Assembly: GCA_030618975.1 (NCBI GenBank)
Contig: JAUXCH010000012.1
Span: forward strand, 1 to 19,148
Direction of reading: 5' to 3'
Length of the DNA: 19,148 bases
From: Planctomycetia bacterium
GTDB lineage: Bacteria; Planctomycetota; PLA2; JAEUHO01
Shown here: one piece after another, positions 7,850 through 15,001 of the stretch
How positions within the stretch are numbered: the stretch's first letter is position 1
How the letters are laid out: the number at the start of each line of letters is the position of its first letter
Notes under the pieces: generated by a model
Databases searched by the model: none
What the model saw: the letters and a program-made list of their open reading frames with translations, nothing else
What the model was told of the DNA's origin: nothing
Made by a program: the position numbers and the translations under genes

Positions 7850-8683
7850 CTACTTGAGGATCCGGGACAGCGACCGCTCGGGCTTGATCCAGTCGTTGCC
7901 CTCGAGGCGGCCGATCTTCTTGCCGTCCACGAAGATGAGCCCGGTGGGCAGGCGCTTGACGCGCATCATCGTGGCTTCCTTCGTGACCCACGCGGCCGGC
8001 GGCGGTGGGGGGCCGTGGAACTCGAAAGTGATTCTCGTTCCCTTCTTCTTCAGCTCCTCCTCGACCTTCAGTGTGTTGGGGAGGAACTTGTTGCAGAAGG
8101 CGCACCACGTCCCGAAGAAGATCTGGACGCGCGCCTCCACGTCGGATTCGGCGAGGAGCTTCATCTTCGCGGGATCCGGCTTGTAGGCCTGGGCCGCGCG
8201 GCCGTACTCGGGCGAGTGCTCGACGACCTTCTTCGACCAGTGCGTGCCCGTCAGCGGCGGGCGGAGCTTGAGGCGGGTGTCGATCTCGGGGACCTTGAAG
8301 GCGACGTCGGTGCCGAGGAGGCGGAACCTGCCGTGGTCGCAGCGGGTCGCGTCGGCCGCGAGATCGATGCCGCCGTTCTCGCGCTCGAGGAGGGCCTCCG
8401 GCTCCACGCCCTCCACGCGGCGGGTCCGCTGGAGGACGAGCACGGGCTCCTCGAACACGTCCGTCACCACCAGGTAGGCGGCTCCGCGCCTGGAGTGGTA
8501 GATCTTCGCGGCCGAGACGCGCTTGCCGTCGGCGTGGAGGACGTACTGCCCGGAGAGCTGGAAGTCCTGCAGGGTGGCGTGGGGCGCGTCCTCGGCCACG
8601 GCCGAGGACACGCCGAGGGCCAGCAAGGCGACCGCGAACCCGAGCGCGACGAGGCGGGCGCGGCGGTGCTGCTGGGTACTCAT
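7850..8683 (-). CDS. Exported thioredoxin-like protein with CAFC active site and N-terminal domain of unknown function
   Basis: A 277-residue periplasmic protein. The ATG at 8683 begins a signal peptide (basic 7-10, hydrophobic 11-29, AVA-E near 30); the frame is open upstream but the extension overlaps the preceding gene and lacks a signal. Residues about 35-150 form a beta-rich domain I do not recognise. Residues 175-277 are thioredoxin-like: strand VQIFF, active site Trp193-Cys194-Ala-Phe-Cys197, and a cis-proline in RLPTGLIF (Pro246) followed by VDGKKIGRL. An odd five-proline run (225-229) sits between. The two cysteines support a periplasmic dithiol/disulfide oxidoreductase; in this setting, reducing CXXCH cysteines before heme attachment is a reasonable inference, as for CcmG/ResA/TlpA proteins. 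The start overlaps nothing but lies 25 bases after the stop of the MauE-like gene, suggesting one transcript. Confidence 0.85.
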   Translation of the reverse strand: MSTQQHRRARLVALGFAVALLALGVSSAVAEDAPHATLQDFQLSGQYVLHADGKRVSAAKIYHSRRGAAYLVVTDVFEEPVLVLQRTRRVEGVEPEALLERENGGIDLAADATRCDHGRFRLLGTDVAFKVPEIDTRLKLRPPLTGTHWSKKVVEHSPEYGRAAQAYKPDPAKMKLLAESDVEARVQIFFGTWCAFCNKFLPNTLKVEEELKKKGTRITFEFHGPPPPPAAWVTKEATMMRVKRLPTGLIFVDGKKIGRLEGNDWIKPERSLSRILK

Positions 8684-8708
8684 GGCGTATCCCGACCCTC
8701 GTGGCCCC

Positions 8709-9713
8709 CTACTCGGCCCGCAACCCGGCCAGAGGAGGGAAACCCGACCACGTTCGAAGGACTCTACCATCCACCAGGAGGAATGTCCGGGGAAGGGAGC
8801 GGTAGAGCGGCCTCAGCAGGGACCGTGGGGCGTACTTCAGGCTCAGGGGCGCTCCCCCGGTAAGGAAGGGGAAGTTCACGGTCGCCTCGTCTGTCTTCTC
8901 GCCGGAGTGGAGGACGAGGACCTGGGGCAGCGTGGGATCCGCATCCCGTTCGTACAACTCGTCTGTCTGGTCGATCACGGCCTGAATGAAGCTCTCGTCG
9001 GCGAGGTCGGCGATCACCACGATGTGGCGGCCCTCGGCCAGCAGGGGCTCCAGTGCGGGCGAGGTCAGGCAGATCTCGTCCTCGCCGCGGCCCACGCAGA
9101 TCTCGGCGGCCCGGACGCCGGGCTTCAGCCGGGTGGCGAAGTCGTCCAGCTCGAGGTCCGGCGCCCTCCAGACGAAGACGCCCACTCCGAGGGCGAAGCC
9201 GAGGACGGCGAACGACCTGGCCCAGGGGAAACCCGACGTGCGGGGGCGGCCCAGGAAGGCGAGGACCGTCGCGGGCAGCAGCAGGACCACGTCGCGCCAG
9301 AAGGCCTCCGGCGGCGTGTGGTCCACGAGGTTCCCGAAGCACCCGCAGGAGGCCATCGCGGGATCCTCGCCGTTCAACCAGGCGACGTACACCCTGCCGG
9401 TCAGGAAGAGGAAGAAGGCGACCAGCAGGGCGGTCGGGATCAGGATCCAGAGGCGCCTGAGGTTCAGCACGAGGGCGAGTCCGAGCGCCGCCTCGGCGAC
9501 GAGCATCAGCAGCGCCAGCGGCTCGCTGGGGATCAGGAAGTCGAGCCCGTCGGCCCGGATCGCCTCCGCGAAGGCCCGGGGGTCGAACATCTTCCCGTAG
9601 GTGGCCACGAGGAAGACGAGCCCGAGGAAGACGCCGGCCAGCGTCCCCACGATCCTCTTCCAGCGCTCCCCGGATTCGTTCGGGGAGGACTCGGGTGCGT
9701 CGACGTGCATCAT
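8709..9713 (-). CDS. MauE/DoxX-like membrane protein with C-terminal thioredoxin-like domain
   Basis: A 334-residue inner-membrane protein. Two adjacent ATG codons (9713 and 9710) are possible starts; GGAG lies at 9727-9730, and no signal is lost by either choice. Hydrophobic segments at about 20-38, 65-83, 88-108, 139-155 and 168-183 and the motif CGCFG (Cys123, Cys125) are typical of the MauE branch of the DoxX-like family, whose members are linked to disulfide or thiol chemistry. The soluble part (190-334) ends in PRTFLLVDGRVLRTW, which resembles the cis-proline strand of a thioredoxin fold, but no CXXC is present; Cys206 and Cys215 are ten residues or so apart. Its position between the 15-heme gene (16 bases upstream) and an exported thioredoxin suggests that it passes reducing power across the membrane to that protein. 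This is inference. Confidence 0.8.
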   Translation of the reverse strand: MMHVDAPESSPNESGERWKRIVGTLAGVFLGLVFLVATYGKMFDPRAFAEAIRADGLDFLIPSEPLALLMLVAEAALGLALVLNLRRLWILIPTALLVAFFLFLTGRVYVAWLNGEDPAMASCGCFGNLVDHTPPEAFWRDVVLLLPATVLAFLGRPRTSGFPWARSFAVLGFALGVGVFVWRAPDLELDDFATRLKPGVRAAEICVGRGEDEICLTSPALEPLLAEGRHIVVIADLADESFIQAVIDQTDELYERDADPTLPQVLVLHSGEKTDEATVNFPFLTGGAPLSLKYAPRSLLRPLYRSLPRTFLLVDGRVLRTWSGFPPLAGLRAE

Positions 9714-9729
9714 CGGAGGATCGTGTCTC

Positions 9730-12087
9730 CTACCCGATGCCGTAGCGGAACATGGCGTAGACCATGGCCAGCAGGAGGAGGATCCCCACGGAGAGGAGGA
9801 ACGTGCCGATCGTACGGGCGCGACCCACGAGGCGCTCGTTCGGAGGCGGCAGGGCCTCGGACTCCAGCCGGCCATCCGCGCGCATCCGCTCGTACTCCGC
9901 GGGCCTCTCGTGCCGGAGCTCCTCCTCGGAGATCCGCCCGGTGAGGAACATGGGGTCGATCGGGAACTTCCCGGGCCTCAAGTTCGCGTTGAAGAAGTGG
10001 ATCGTGAAGATGAAGCTCGTGGCGAGCAACGCCTCGTAGGAGTGGAGGATGTGGGCGAGGTTGAGCACGGAGCCCGGGAGGAAGTTCGTGAAGAACATCG
10101 GGAACCACATGATCAGGCCCGTGAGCCCGATGAAGAGCACGCCCCAGACCTCGGCGAGGAAGTCCCACTTCTCGTAGTAGGTCCACCGGTCGAACCTAGG
10201 CATGTCGCCGCCCTTGATGAACCACTTCAGGTTGGCCTTGAGGTCCACGGCGTCCTGCACGCGCGGCATGAGGGTGTTGGGACCGCGGAACATGCCCCGC
10301 TCGCCCTTGAGCGTTCGCCACGCGATCATCCCGAGAAAGGCGAGCGCGTAGCCGAAGGTCAGCACGGCGCCGGTGCGGTGCAGGAACCGAGCGTTCTCCG
10401 GTCCCCCCAGCATCGTGAAGACCGCGCTGCTCCAGCCGGCCTCCGGATACCGGAGCGGCAGGCCGGTCATCGCCAGGAGCAGGAACGACGAGACGAGCGT
10501 CAGGTGGATCGCGCGGTAGGTCCACGGCCAACGGCGGTACCAGCGGCCCGAGACGGGCTTCAGGTGCTCGCGGATCTTCTTCCGCTCCTTCAGCGCGCGG
10601 ATGAGCCAGAGGACGGTGTGGAGCCCCCACAGCGCCCACGTGACGAACACGACGCCGCGCATGAGGCGGCGTGCCCAGTAGAGGACGGGGTAGCTCTCCC
10701 GGTCCATCGGATCCGCGTGGACCAGGTAGGAGGAGAACGCGTCGGTCGCCCCCTCGTGGCACCGGGCGCAGGTGGCGGTCCGATGCGCGCTCGAGAGCGA
10801 GGAGGCCGGGTCCTCGGTGGGCAGGATGCGGTGGGCGGTGTGGCACTCGTCGCAAGACGCCACGCCACCGAAACCGATCTCGCTCACGCGCCCGTGGTAG
10901 GTGCCCTTGTAGGTCTGCCCGTAGTCCTCGTGGCAGCCGGTGCAGGTCTCGATGATCTGGAGCTTGAAGTGCGCATCGGCGGATTCGATGCCGTGCGGCT
11001 GGTGGCAGTCGGTGCAGGTCGCGGGCTCCTTGCCGCTCGCACGCGTTCCGGCGTGGCCGCGCTCGGTCATGCCGTGCACGCTCTCGCGGTACTGTTCCAG
11101 GATGCCCACGTGGCACTTGCCGCAGTCCTCCGACACGTTGTTCGGGTGAACCGGTGAGGTCGGGTCCTCGTGGGACTTCACGTCGTGGCCGCCGTGGCAG
11201 GACACGCACGTCGGCGCGGAGATCAGGCCGCCGAACACGAGCGCGTGCCCGTGCGTGTCGTCCATGTACTTCTCCTGCACGATCTGCTCGGACGTAAGCG
11301 GCGCTCCGTTCGCCTGCTCGAAGTGGCACGCGCCGCAGGTGCCCGGGACGTTCAGCGGGTAGAGCGGTGCCTCCCGGGATCCGACCGCCGGAACGCCGTG
11401 CGGAGACCCGTGGCACGCCATGCACGCCTCGGTGGTCCGCTTGTCTCCGGGTTCGCCGAGCAGCGGGCCGTGCATGCTCTCCTTGACGGTGTCGTAGACG
11501 TCCTCGTGGCAGTCGCCGCAGCCCGTGCCCTGTTCGTGCGCGCCGTGACAGGCGACGCACGCCGTCGATTCGGCCGGGTCGTCGCCCTCCCGCAGCACCG
11601 TCATGTGGATGCAGTTGCACGTCGAGTCGTAGGCGTCCTGGTGGCAGTCGGCGCACGAGGGCTTCAGCGTGTGCACGTTGTGGCACCCGATGCACGTCTT
11701 CGTGGTCTCGGCCGCTTCGGCCCCGTCGCCCAGGAGCCCCTGGTGGTGGGTCCCGGCGATGGCGTCGTACGCGTCCTCGTGGCACTCGCCGCACTGCATC
11801 GTGAGGACGTCTTCGTCCTTGGGATGCGGGTACTCCTCGTGGTTCTCGTGGCACGCGGTGCACACCACGTCGTTCTTCGCGTGTACCGAGGCCAGGTAGC
11901 CGTGGCCCTCGACGAACGGCGCGTCGTCGTCGTTGTCCGCGAAGCCGTGGCAGACCAGGCACTCGTGATCCTCGAGCACCTCGTCGTCGAGAGCTTCCTC
12001 CTCCGCGCGCGCATCGATGCGAAACGAGAAGGACAGGACGGCCGACACGGCCAGGAAGAGCAGCAGGACGAAGAAGCGGGTTCGCAA
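9730..12087 (-). CDS. 15-heme c-type cytochrome fused to a diheme cytochrome b membrane domain
   Basis: A 785-residue paralog of the 19-heme fusion. I prefer the TTG start at 12087 because GGGAGG (12093-12098) lies 5 bases upstream; a GTG at 12093 would overlap that site. A signal peptide follows (hydrophobic 5-22, ARA near 28). Fifteen CXXCH motifs run from Cys43 to Cys440. Residues 468-785 match the b-type domain of the 19-heme protein closely, including PRFDRWTYYEKWD-like and SYEALLATSFIFTIHFFN-like blocks; His528, His570, His682 and His697 are the shared candidate b-heme ligands. Inferred role: quinone-linked electron exchange with periplasmic cytochromes, as for CbcL-type proteins. It follows the NrfD-type gene by 51 bases, so it may work with that complex. 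At residues 157-161 a CNCIH sequence stands where no heme motif is formed. Confidence 0.93.
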   Translation of the reverse strand: MRTRFFVLLLFLAVSAVLSFSFRIDARAEEEALDDEVLEDHECLVCHGFADNDDDAPFVEGHGYLASVHAKNDVVCTACHENHEEYPHPKDEDVLTMQCGECHEDAYDAIAGTHHQGLLGDGAEAAETTKTCIGCHNVHTLKPSCADCHQDAYDSTCNCIHMTVLREGDDPAESTACVACHGAHEQGTGCGDCHEDVYDTVKESMHGPLLGEPGDKRTTEACMACHGSPHGVPAVGSREAPLYPLNVPGTCGACHFEQANGAPLTSEQIVQEKYMDDTHGHALVFGGLISAPTCVSCHGGHDVKSHEDPTSPVHPNNVSEDCGKCHVGILEQYRESVHGMTERGHAGTRASGKEPATCTDCHQPHGIESADAHFKLQIIETCTGCHEDYGQTYKGTYHGRVSEIGFGGVASCDECHTAHRILPTEDPASSLSSAHRTATCARCHEGATDAFSSYLVHADPMDRESYPVLYWARRLMRGVVFVTWALWGLHTVLWLIRALKERKKIREHLKPVSGRWYRRWPWTYRAIHLTLVSSFLLLAMTGLPLRYPEAGWSSAVFTMLGGPENARFLHRTGAVLTFGYALAFLGMIAWRTLKGERGMFRGPNTLMPRVQDAVDLKANLKWFIKGGDMPRFDRWTYYEKWDFLAEVWGVLFIGLTGLIMWFPMFFTNFLPGSVLNLAHILHSYEALLATSFIFTIHFFNANLRPGKFPIDPMFLTGRISEEELRHERPAEYERMRADGRLESEALPPPNERLVGRARTIGTFLLSVGILLLLAMVYAMFRYGIG
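11392..11793 (-). repeat. Three tandem ~45-residue heme repeats in the 15-heme cytochrome
   Basis: Residues 99-232 hold three consecutive units, each with CXXCH followed by DxYD (HEDAYDA, HQDAYDS, HEDVYDT), a histidine about 12 residues later in an H-x-x-LL-like context, and a second CXXCH about 20 residues further. The cluster covers six of the fifteen heme motifs. Boundaries are approximate. Confidence 0.7.
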
Positions 12088-12092
12088 GACCA

Positions 12093-12098
12093 CCTCCC
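12093..12098 (-). promoter_or_regulatory. Ribosome binding site that favours a TTG start
   Basis: The minus strand reads GGGAGG here, 5 bases before TTG at 12087. The same frame has GTG at 12093, which would leave no spacing after the site. The site therefore decides in favour of the TTG. Confidence 0.5.
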
Positions 12099-12138
12099 AG
12101 CGCCGGGACGGCCGACGGATTCGAACGGAGCATGGTAG

Positions 12139-13353
12139 CTACTCCGCCGTGTGCTCTCCAGTCATGATGGGGGTGGCGATCTTCACGAGCAGGGTGAAGA
12201 CGAGGGCGCCGAGCGCGAGGATCCCGATCGAGACGGCCCACTCGGTACCCGTCGGCACGTACTCGTAGATCTCGCCGAGGGTGTCCGGCGTCATGCCGGG
12301 AATGACGAGGCCCATGCCCTTCTCGAGGAACACGCCCAGGAAGATGAGAACGCATCCCAGATTCAACGTGACGGGATTGCGCCGTGTCCTCGGCACGAGA
12401 AACAGGAAAAAGGCCGCGATCGAGGCGAGGACCGAGGTCCACATGTACGGCACGATCGCCGTACTGCCGCCCGCCCCCTGGAACATCAGTTGCATGTGCA
12501 CGAGGTGCTCGGTGTCGGAGTAGTACTCCACGAACACCTCGGCGCCGAGCAGGAAGAGGTTGACGCCCATGGCGTAGGCCATCAGCTCGGCCACCTTCCA
12601 GATGGCGGCATCGGAGATCTCGAAGCGCGTGAACTTCCTCAGCAGCTGCATCAGCACGAGCAGGACGGCCGGGCCCGAGCAGAGCGCGGAGGCGATGAAC
12701 TTGGGGGCCAGGATCGACGCGTTCCAGAAGGGACGAGCGGCGAAACCGTTGTAGAGGAACGCCGTCACCGTGTGGATCCCGATCGCCGCGGGGATCGAGA
12801 GGAGCACCAGCGGAAGGAAGATGGCCTTGCGCGGCTCCCGGCCCCGGGAGAGGGAGTAGAGCAGGTAGGTGACGATGCCCAGGTTCAGCAGGAAGTAGGC
12901 GTTCAGGGCGACCATGTCCCAGGCGAGGAGCGAGCTCGGGAGATTGGGCCGCCCGACGAAGGGGAACATGTGCCACACGCGGGACGGCTGCCCCACGTCG
13001 ACGAGCACGAACAGACCGCACATGGCGATCGAGGAGATGGCGAGCAGCTCGCCGAGGATGACGACCTCCTTGATGGGCTTCCAGTGGTAGACGTACGCGG
13101 GGATCACGAGCAGGACGGCGGCGGCGGCCACGCCCACGAGGAACGTGAAGTTCCCGATGTAGAAGCCCCACGACACCTGGTCCCGCATGTTCGTGGCGAT
13201 CAAGCCCAGCTGCGTCTGCCGGACGTAGGCGACGATCCCGACCCCGACCAGGGCGAGCAGGCTCAGGACCCAGATCCAGTAGGCCGGACGGCCCTTGAAG
13301 ATGGGCCTCAGGGAGACGAAGAGGAACCGGGCGAGGTCCTTGAACGTGTTCAT
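12139..13353 (-). CDS. NrfD/PsrC-family integral membrane subunit (DsrP/HmcC-like)
   Basis: A 404-residue polytopic membrane protein with about ten hydrophobic segments and hydrophilic N- and C-termini. Recognisable family features include the early block QVSWGFYIGNFTFLVG, a VDVGQP segment after the third helix, and a late EKGMGLVIPGMTPD segment as seen in DsrP/HmcC-type proteins. NrfD-type subunits exchange electrons with quinones and pass them to a partner iron-sulfur subunit; they carry no heme themselves. Start: ATG at 13353 preceded by a G-rich ribosome site (GGGGAGGGG). It lies 10 bases after the ferredoxin gene and two genes after a tetraheme lipoprotein. The trio matches the subunit set of Geobacter CbcSTU and of Dsr/Hmc-type membrane complexes. 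No molybdopterin catalytic subunit is nearby, so electrons most likely go to cytochromes. Confidence 0.92.
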   Translation of the reverse strand: MNTFKDLARFLFVSLRPIFKGRPAYWIWVLSLLALVGVGIVAYVRQTQLGLIATNMRDQVSWGFYIGNFTFLVGVAAAAVLLVIPAYVYHWKPIKEVVILGELLAISSIAMCGLFVLVDVGQPSRVWHMFPFVGRPNLPSSLLAWDMVALNAYFLLNLGIVTYLLYSLSRGREPRKAIFLPLVLLSIPAAIGIHTVTAFLYNGFAARPFWNASILAPKFIASALCSGPAVLLVLMQLLRKFTRFEISDAAIWKVAELMAYAMGVNLFLLGAEVFVEYYSDTEHLVHMQLMFQGAGGSTAIVPYMWTSVLASIAAFFLFLVPRTRRNPVTLNLGCVLIFLGVFLEKGMGLVIPGMTPDTLGEIYEYVPTGTEWAVSIGILALGALVFTLLVKIATPIMTGEHTAE

Positions 13354-13363
13354 CCCCTCCCCC

Positions 13364-14245
13364 CTATCCGTAGAAGTAGAAGAAGCGCGGCCGGGTGTTC
13401 AGCTCTGCCTTGAGCACGAAGACGCGCTTGTGTTCGAGGAGGTAGCGGATCTCGCTTCCCGGATCGTACAGATCGCCGAACTTGCGCGCGCCGACGGGGC
13501 AGACCTCGACGCACTTCGGGTAGCGGCCCTTTCGAACGCGCTGGATGCAGAACGTGCACTTCTCGACCACGCCCTTCGCCCGCGTGCGGTTGCCGAGGAC
13601 GTGCATGTCCGGATTCAGGTCCGCGGCGGGGATCTCGGGCTCCGCCCAGTTGAAGTGGCGGGCACCGTACGGGCAAGCCGCGAGGCAGCACCGGCAGCCG
13701 ATGCACCAGTCGTAGTCCACGACCACGATGCCGTCCTCCTCGCGCCAGGTCGCGCCCGTCGGACAGCTCTTCACGCAGGGTGGGTTCTCGCACTGCTGGC
13801 ACGCCACGGGCACGTAGAAGTGCCCCGGACGAGGCACCTCCTCCGCGTCGTAGTAGGCGTTCGCGTGCGCGAAATCGATGCCGCGCTCCTTGTCCATTTC
13901 CAGGACGCGGATCCAGTGCACCTGGGGATCGCGGCTCTGATTGTTCTCCTCGACGCAGCCGTAGACACAGCGGCGACACCCGATGCAGCGGGACAGGTCG
14001 AGCGCGTAGCCGAACTTCACGCCGGGGAGGGGAGGCTCCGCCCCCACCGTGACCTCCCTTCCGTACGCCAGGCTCGCCTCCTGCTCGAGATCCAGGATCA
14101 GCGCGTCGACCTCCTCCCGGGTGTAGTCGCGGAAGTTCTTGCGAAAGAAGGACGTGTGCGTGAAGTCCCCGCATCCGCCGGCCGCGGCGGCGGCGCAACC
14201 CGCCACCGCGCACAGGAAGCCCCTCCGGGTGAGATCGGTGCTCAT
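13364..14245 (-). CDS. Exported ferredoxin-type subunit with four [4Fe-4S] clusters and Tat-like signal
   Basis: A 293-residue iron-sulfur protein of the DMSO-reductase-subunit-B/DsrO type. The ATG at 14245 has GGAGG 7 bases upstream and overlaps the stop of the preceding gene (ATGA), implying coupled translation. The N-terminus has a Tat-like TRRGFL followed by an alanine-rich hydrophobic stretch ending AAGGC (Cys25), so it may also be lipidated. Sixteen cysteines form four sites: Cys87/90/93/97, Cys149/152/157/161, Cys181/184/187/191 and Cys230/233/245/249, consistent with four [4Fe-4S] clusters. The Tat signal puts it on the periplasmic face, where it would link the NrfD-type subunit to the tetraheme lipoprotein. 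Direction of electron flow is unknown. The long frame upstream of 14245 is an overlap with the preceding gene and is not coding. Confidence 0.92.
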   Translation of the reverse strand: MSTDLTRRGFLCAVAGCAAAAAGGCGDFTHTSFFRKNFRDYTREEVDALILDLEQEASLAYGREVTVGAEPPLPGVKFGYALDLSRCIGCRRCVYGCVEENNQSRDPQVHWIRVLEMDKERGIDFAHANAYYDAEEVPRPGHFYVPVACQQCENPPCVKSCPTGATWREEDGIVVVDYDWCIGCRCCLAACPYGARHFNWAEPEIPAADLNPDMHVLGNRTRAKGVVEKCTFCIQRVRKGRYPKCVEVCPVGARKFGDLYDPGSEIRYLLEHKRVFVLKAELNTRPRFFYFYG

Positions 14246-14829
14246 CGCAGGTCCTCCGGACGGACGGGGGGCGGAAGGGGCGCCAGCGGCTCGAAGGTGG
14301 GCTGATGGGAGTCGTGGCAATGGACGCAGAGCAGGTACTGCTTCTCGCCGTTCCACTGCCCGATCCGTCGCCCGTGGACGCCGGCGCGCCAGTCACGGTA
14401 CTTGTCGCCGTGGCACTGTCCGCAGAGGCGGAAGGACTCCTCGAAGGGCACGTGCCTGCCGTTCGCGAGCCGCAGCACGTCGCGGTTCTCGGCGTCGTGG
14501 CAGTCGAGGCACCACCGGTGCTCGGTGTCGTGGACGAGCCTTATCGCCCGGTGCGCCATGGTGAGCTCGCGCCGCTCGGCGTCGTAGTCGTCCGGCTCGT
14601 GGCACTCGGAGCAGGGGTAGATCTCGTCGGCGGGGATCTCGTCGTCCCCCTGGAAGGGGGGCGGCGGCACCTCGAACGTGAAGTCCCGTGCCGAAGGGGC
14701 GGGCGGCGCTTCCCCGGTGCCGCCGGGAAGCGGCGCGTGATGGGCTTCGCCGCAGCCGCCGGCGACGACCGGCGTCCCCAGGAAGAGCAGGAGGAACACC
14801 CCCCGCCGCACGGTCCCGCACACCCTCAT
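14242..14829 (-). CDS. Tetraheme c-type cytochrome lipoprotein
   Basis: A 195-residue exported protein. The ATG at 14829 is preceded by GGAG (8 bases away) and starts a lipoprotein signal with lipobox VAGGC (Cys26). A low-complexity Pro/Gly linker (about 31-60) follows, then four CXXCH motifs at Cys73, Cys107, Cys136 and Cys168 with histidine-rich spacing (for example MAHRAIRLVHDTEH and GVHGRR) suggesting bis-His ligation. The C-terminus is proline-rich (PLAPLPPPVRPE). It overlaps the ferredoxin gene by 4 bases and so is almost certainly part of the same complex: a tetraheme subunit taking electrons from, or giving them to, the FeS/NrfD pair, as in CbcSTU-like sets. A terminator-like hairpin precedes it, so this may be the first gene of its own transcript. 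Confidence 0.9.
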   Translation of the reverse strand: MRVCGTVRRGVFLLLFLGTPVVAGGCGEAHHAPLPGGTGEAPPAPSARDFTFEVPPPPFQGDDEIPADEIYPCSECHEPDDYDAERRELTMAHRAIRLVHDTEHRWCLDCHDAENRDVLRLANGRHVPFEESFRLCGQCHGDKYRDWRAGVHGRRIGQWNGEKQYLLCVHCHDSHQPTFEPLAPLPPPVRPEDLR

Positions 14830-14848
14830 CGATCGTCTCCTACCCCTG

Positions 14849-14861
14849 CCCCCCAGGGGGG
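14849..14861. promoter_or_regulatory. C6-A-G6 dyad just upstream of the tetraheme lipoprotein start
   Basis: Six C, one A and six G form a short dyad 19 bases upstream of the start codon at 14829. In RNA it could fold only as a small hairpin (five pairs, three-base loop). It may influence translation of the first gene of the tetraheme/FeS/NrfD set, or be incidental to high GC. Confidence 0.2.
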
Positions 14862-14925
14862 AGAACCTACCGCAATCCCGCGAGCGCACCAGAGTCACGG
14901 GCCCCTCACGAAGATGCGAAGGACT

Positions 14926-14965
14926 CGCAAAACGAGGAAGCCGCCGCCCCGTGGGGGGCGACGGC
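14926..14965 (-). terminator. Intrinsic terminator candidate after the 17-heme gene
   Basis: Arms 14940-14950 and 14955-14965 form an 11-bp stem with one mismatch and a 4-base loop. On the minus strand the stem is followed by TTCCTCGTTTT, a fair T-rich tail. It begins 36 bases after the stop codon of the 17-heme gene and about 110 bases before the tetraheme lipoprotein start, so it probably splits the cluster into two transcripts or attenuates read-through. Confidence 0.6.
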
Positions 14966-15001
14966 TCCGAGAGCGCAGTTCGCGAAGACGTGCGCGATCC
15001 G

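Noticed and set aside
11605..11619. CNCIH as a sixteenth heme site in the 15-heme cytochrome
   Set aside because: The spacing is C-x-C-x-H, not CXXCH, and the histidine fits the distal-ligand position of neighbouring repeats.
10196..13171. Long minus-strand open frame in another phase across the 15-heme and NrfD-type genes
   Set aside because: Arg/Gly/Pro-rich shadow of the true frames; it crosses an intergenic gap and has no recognisable domain.
12151..13413. Plus-strand open frame antisense to the NrfD-type gene
   Set aside because: Highly charged Glu/Asp/His/Arg sequence is the expected antisense of a hydrophobic membrane protein.
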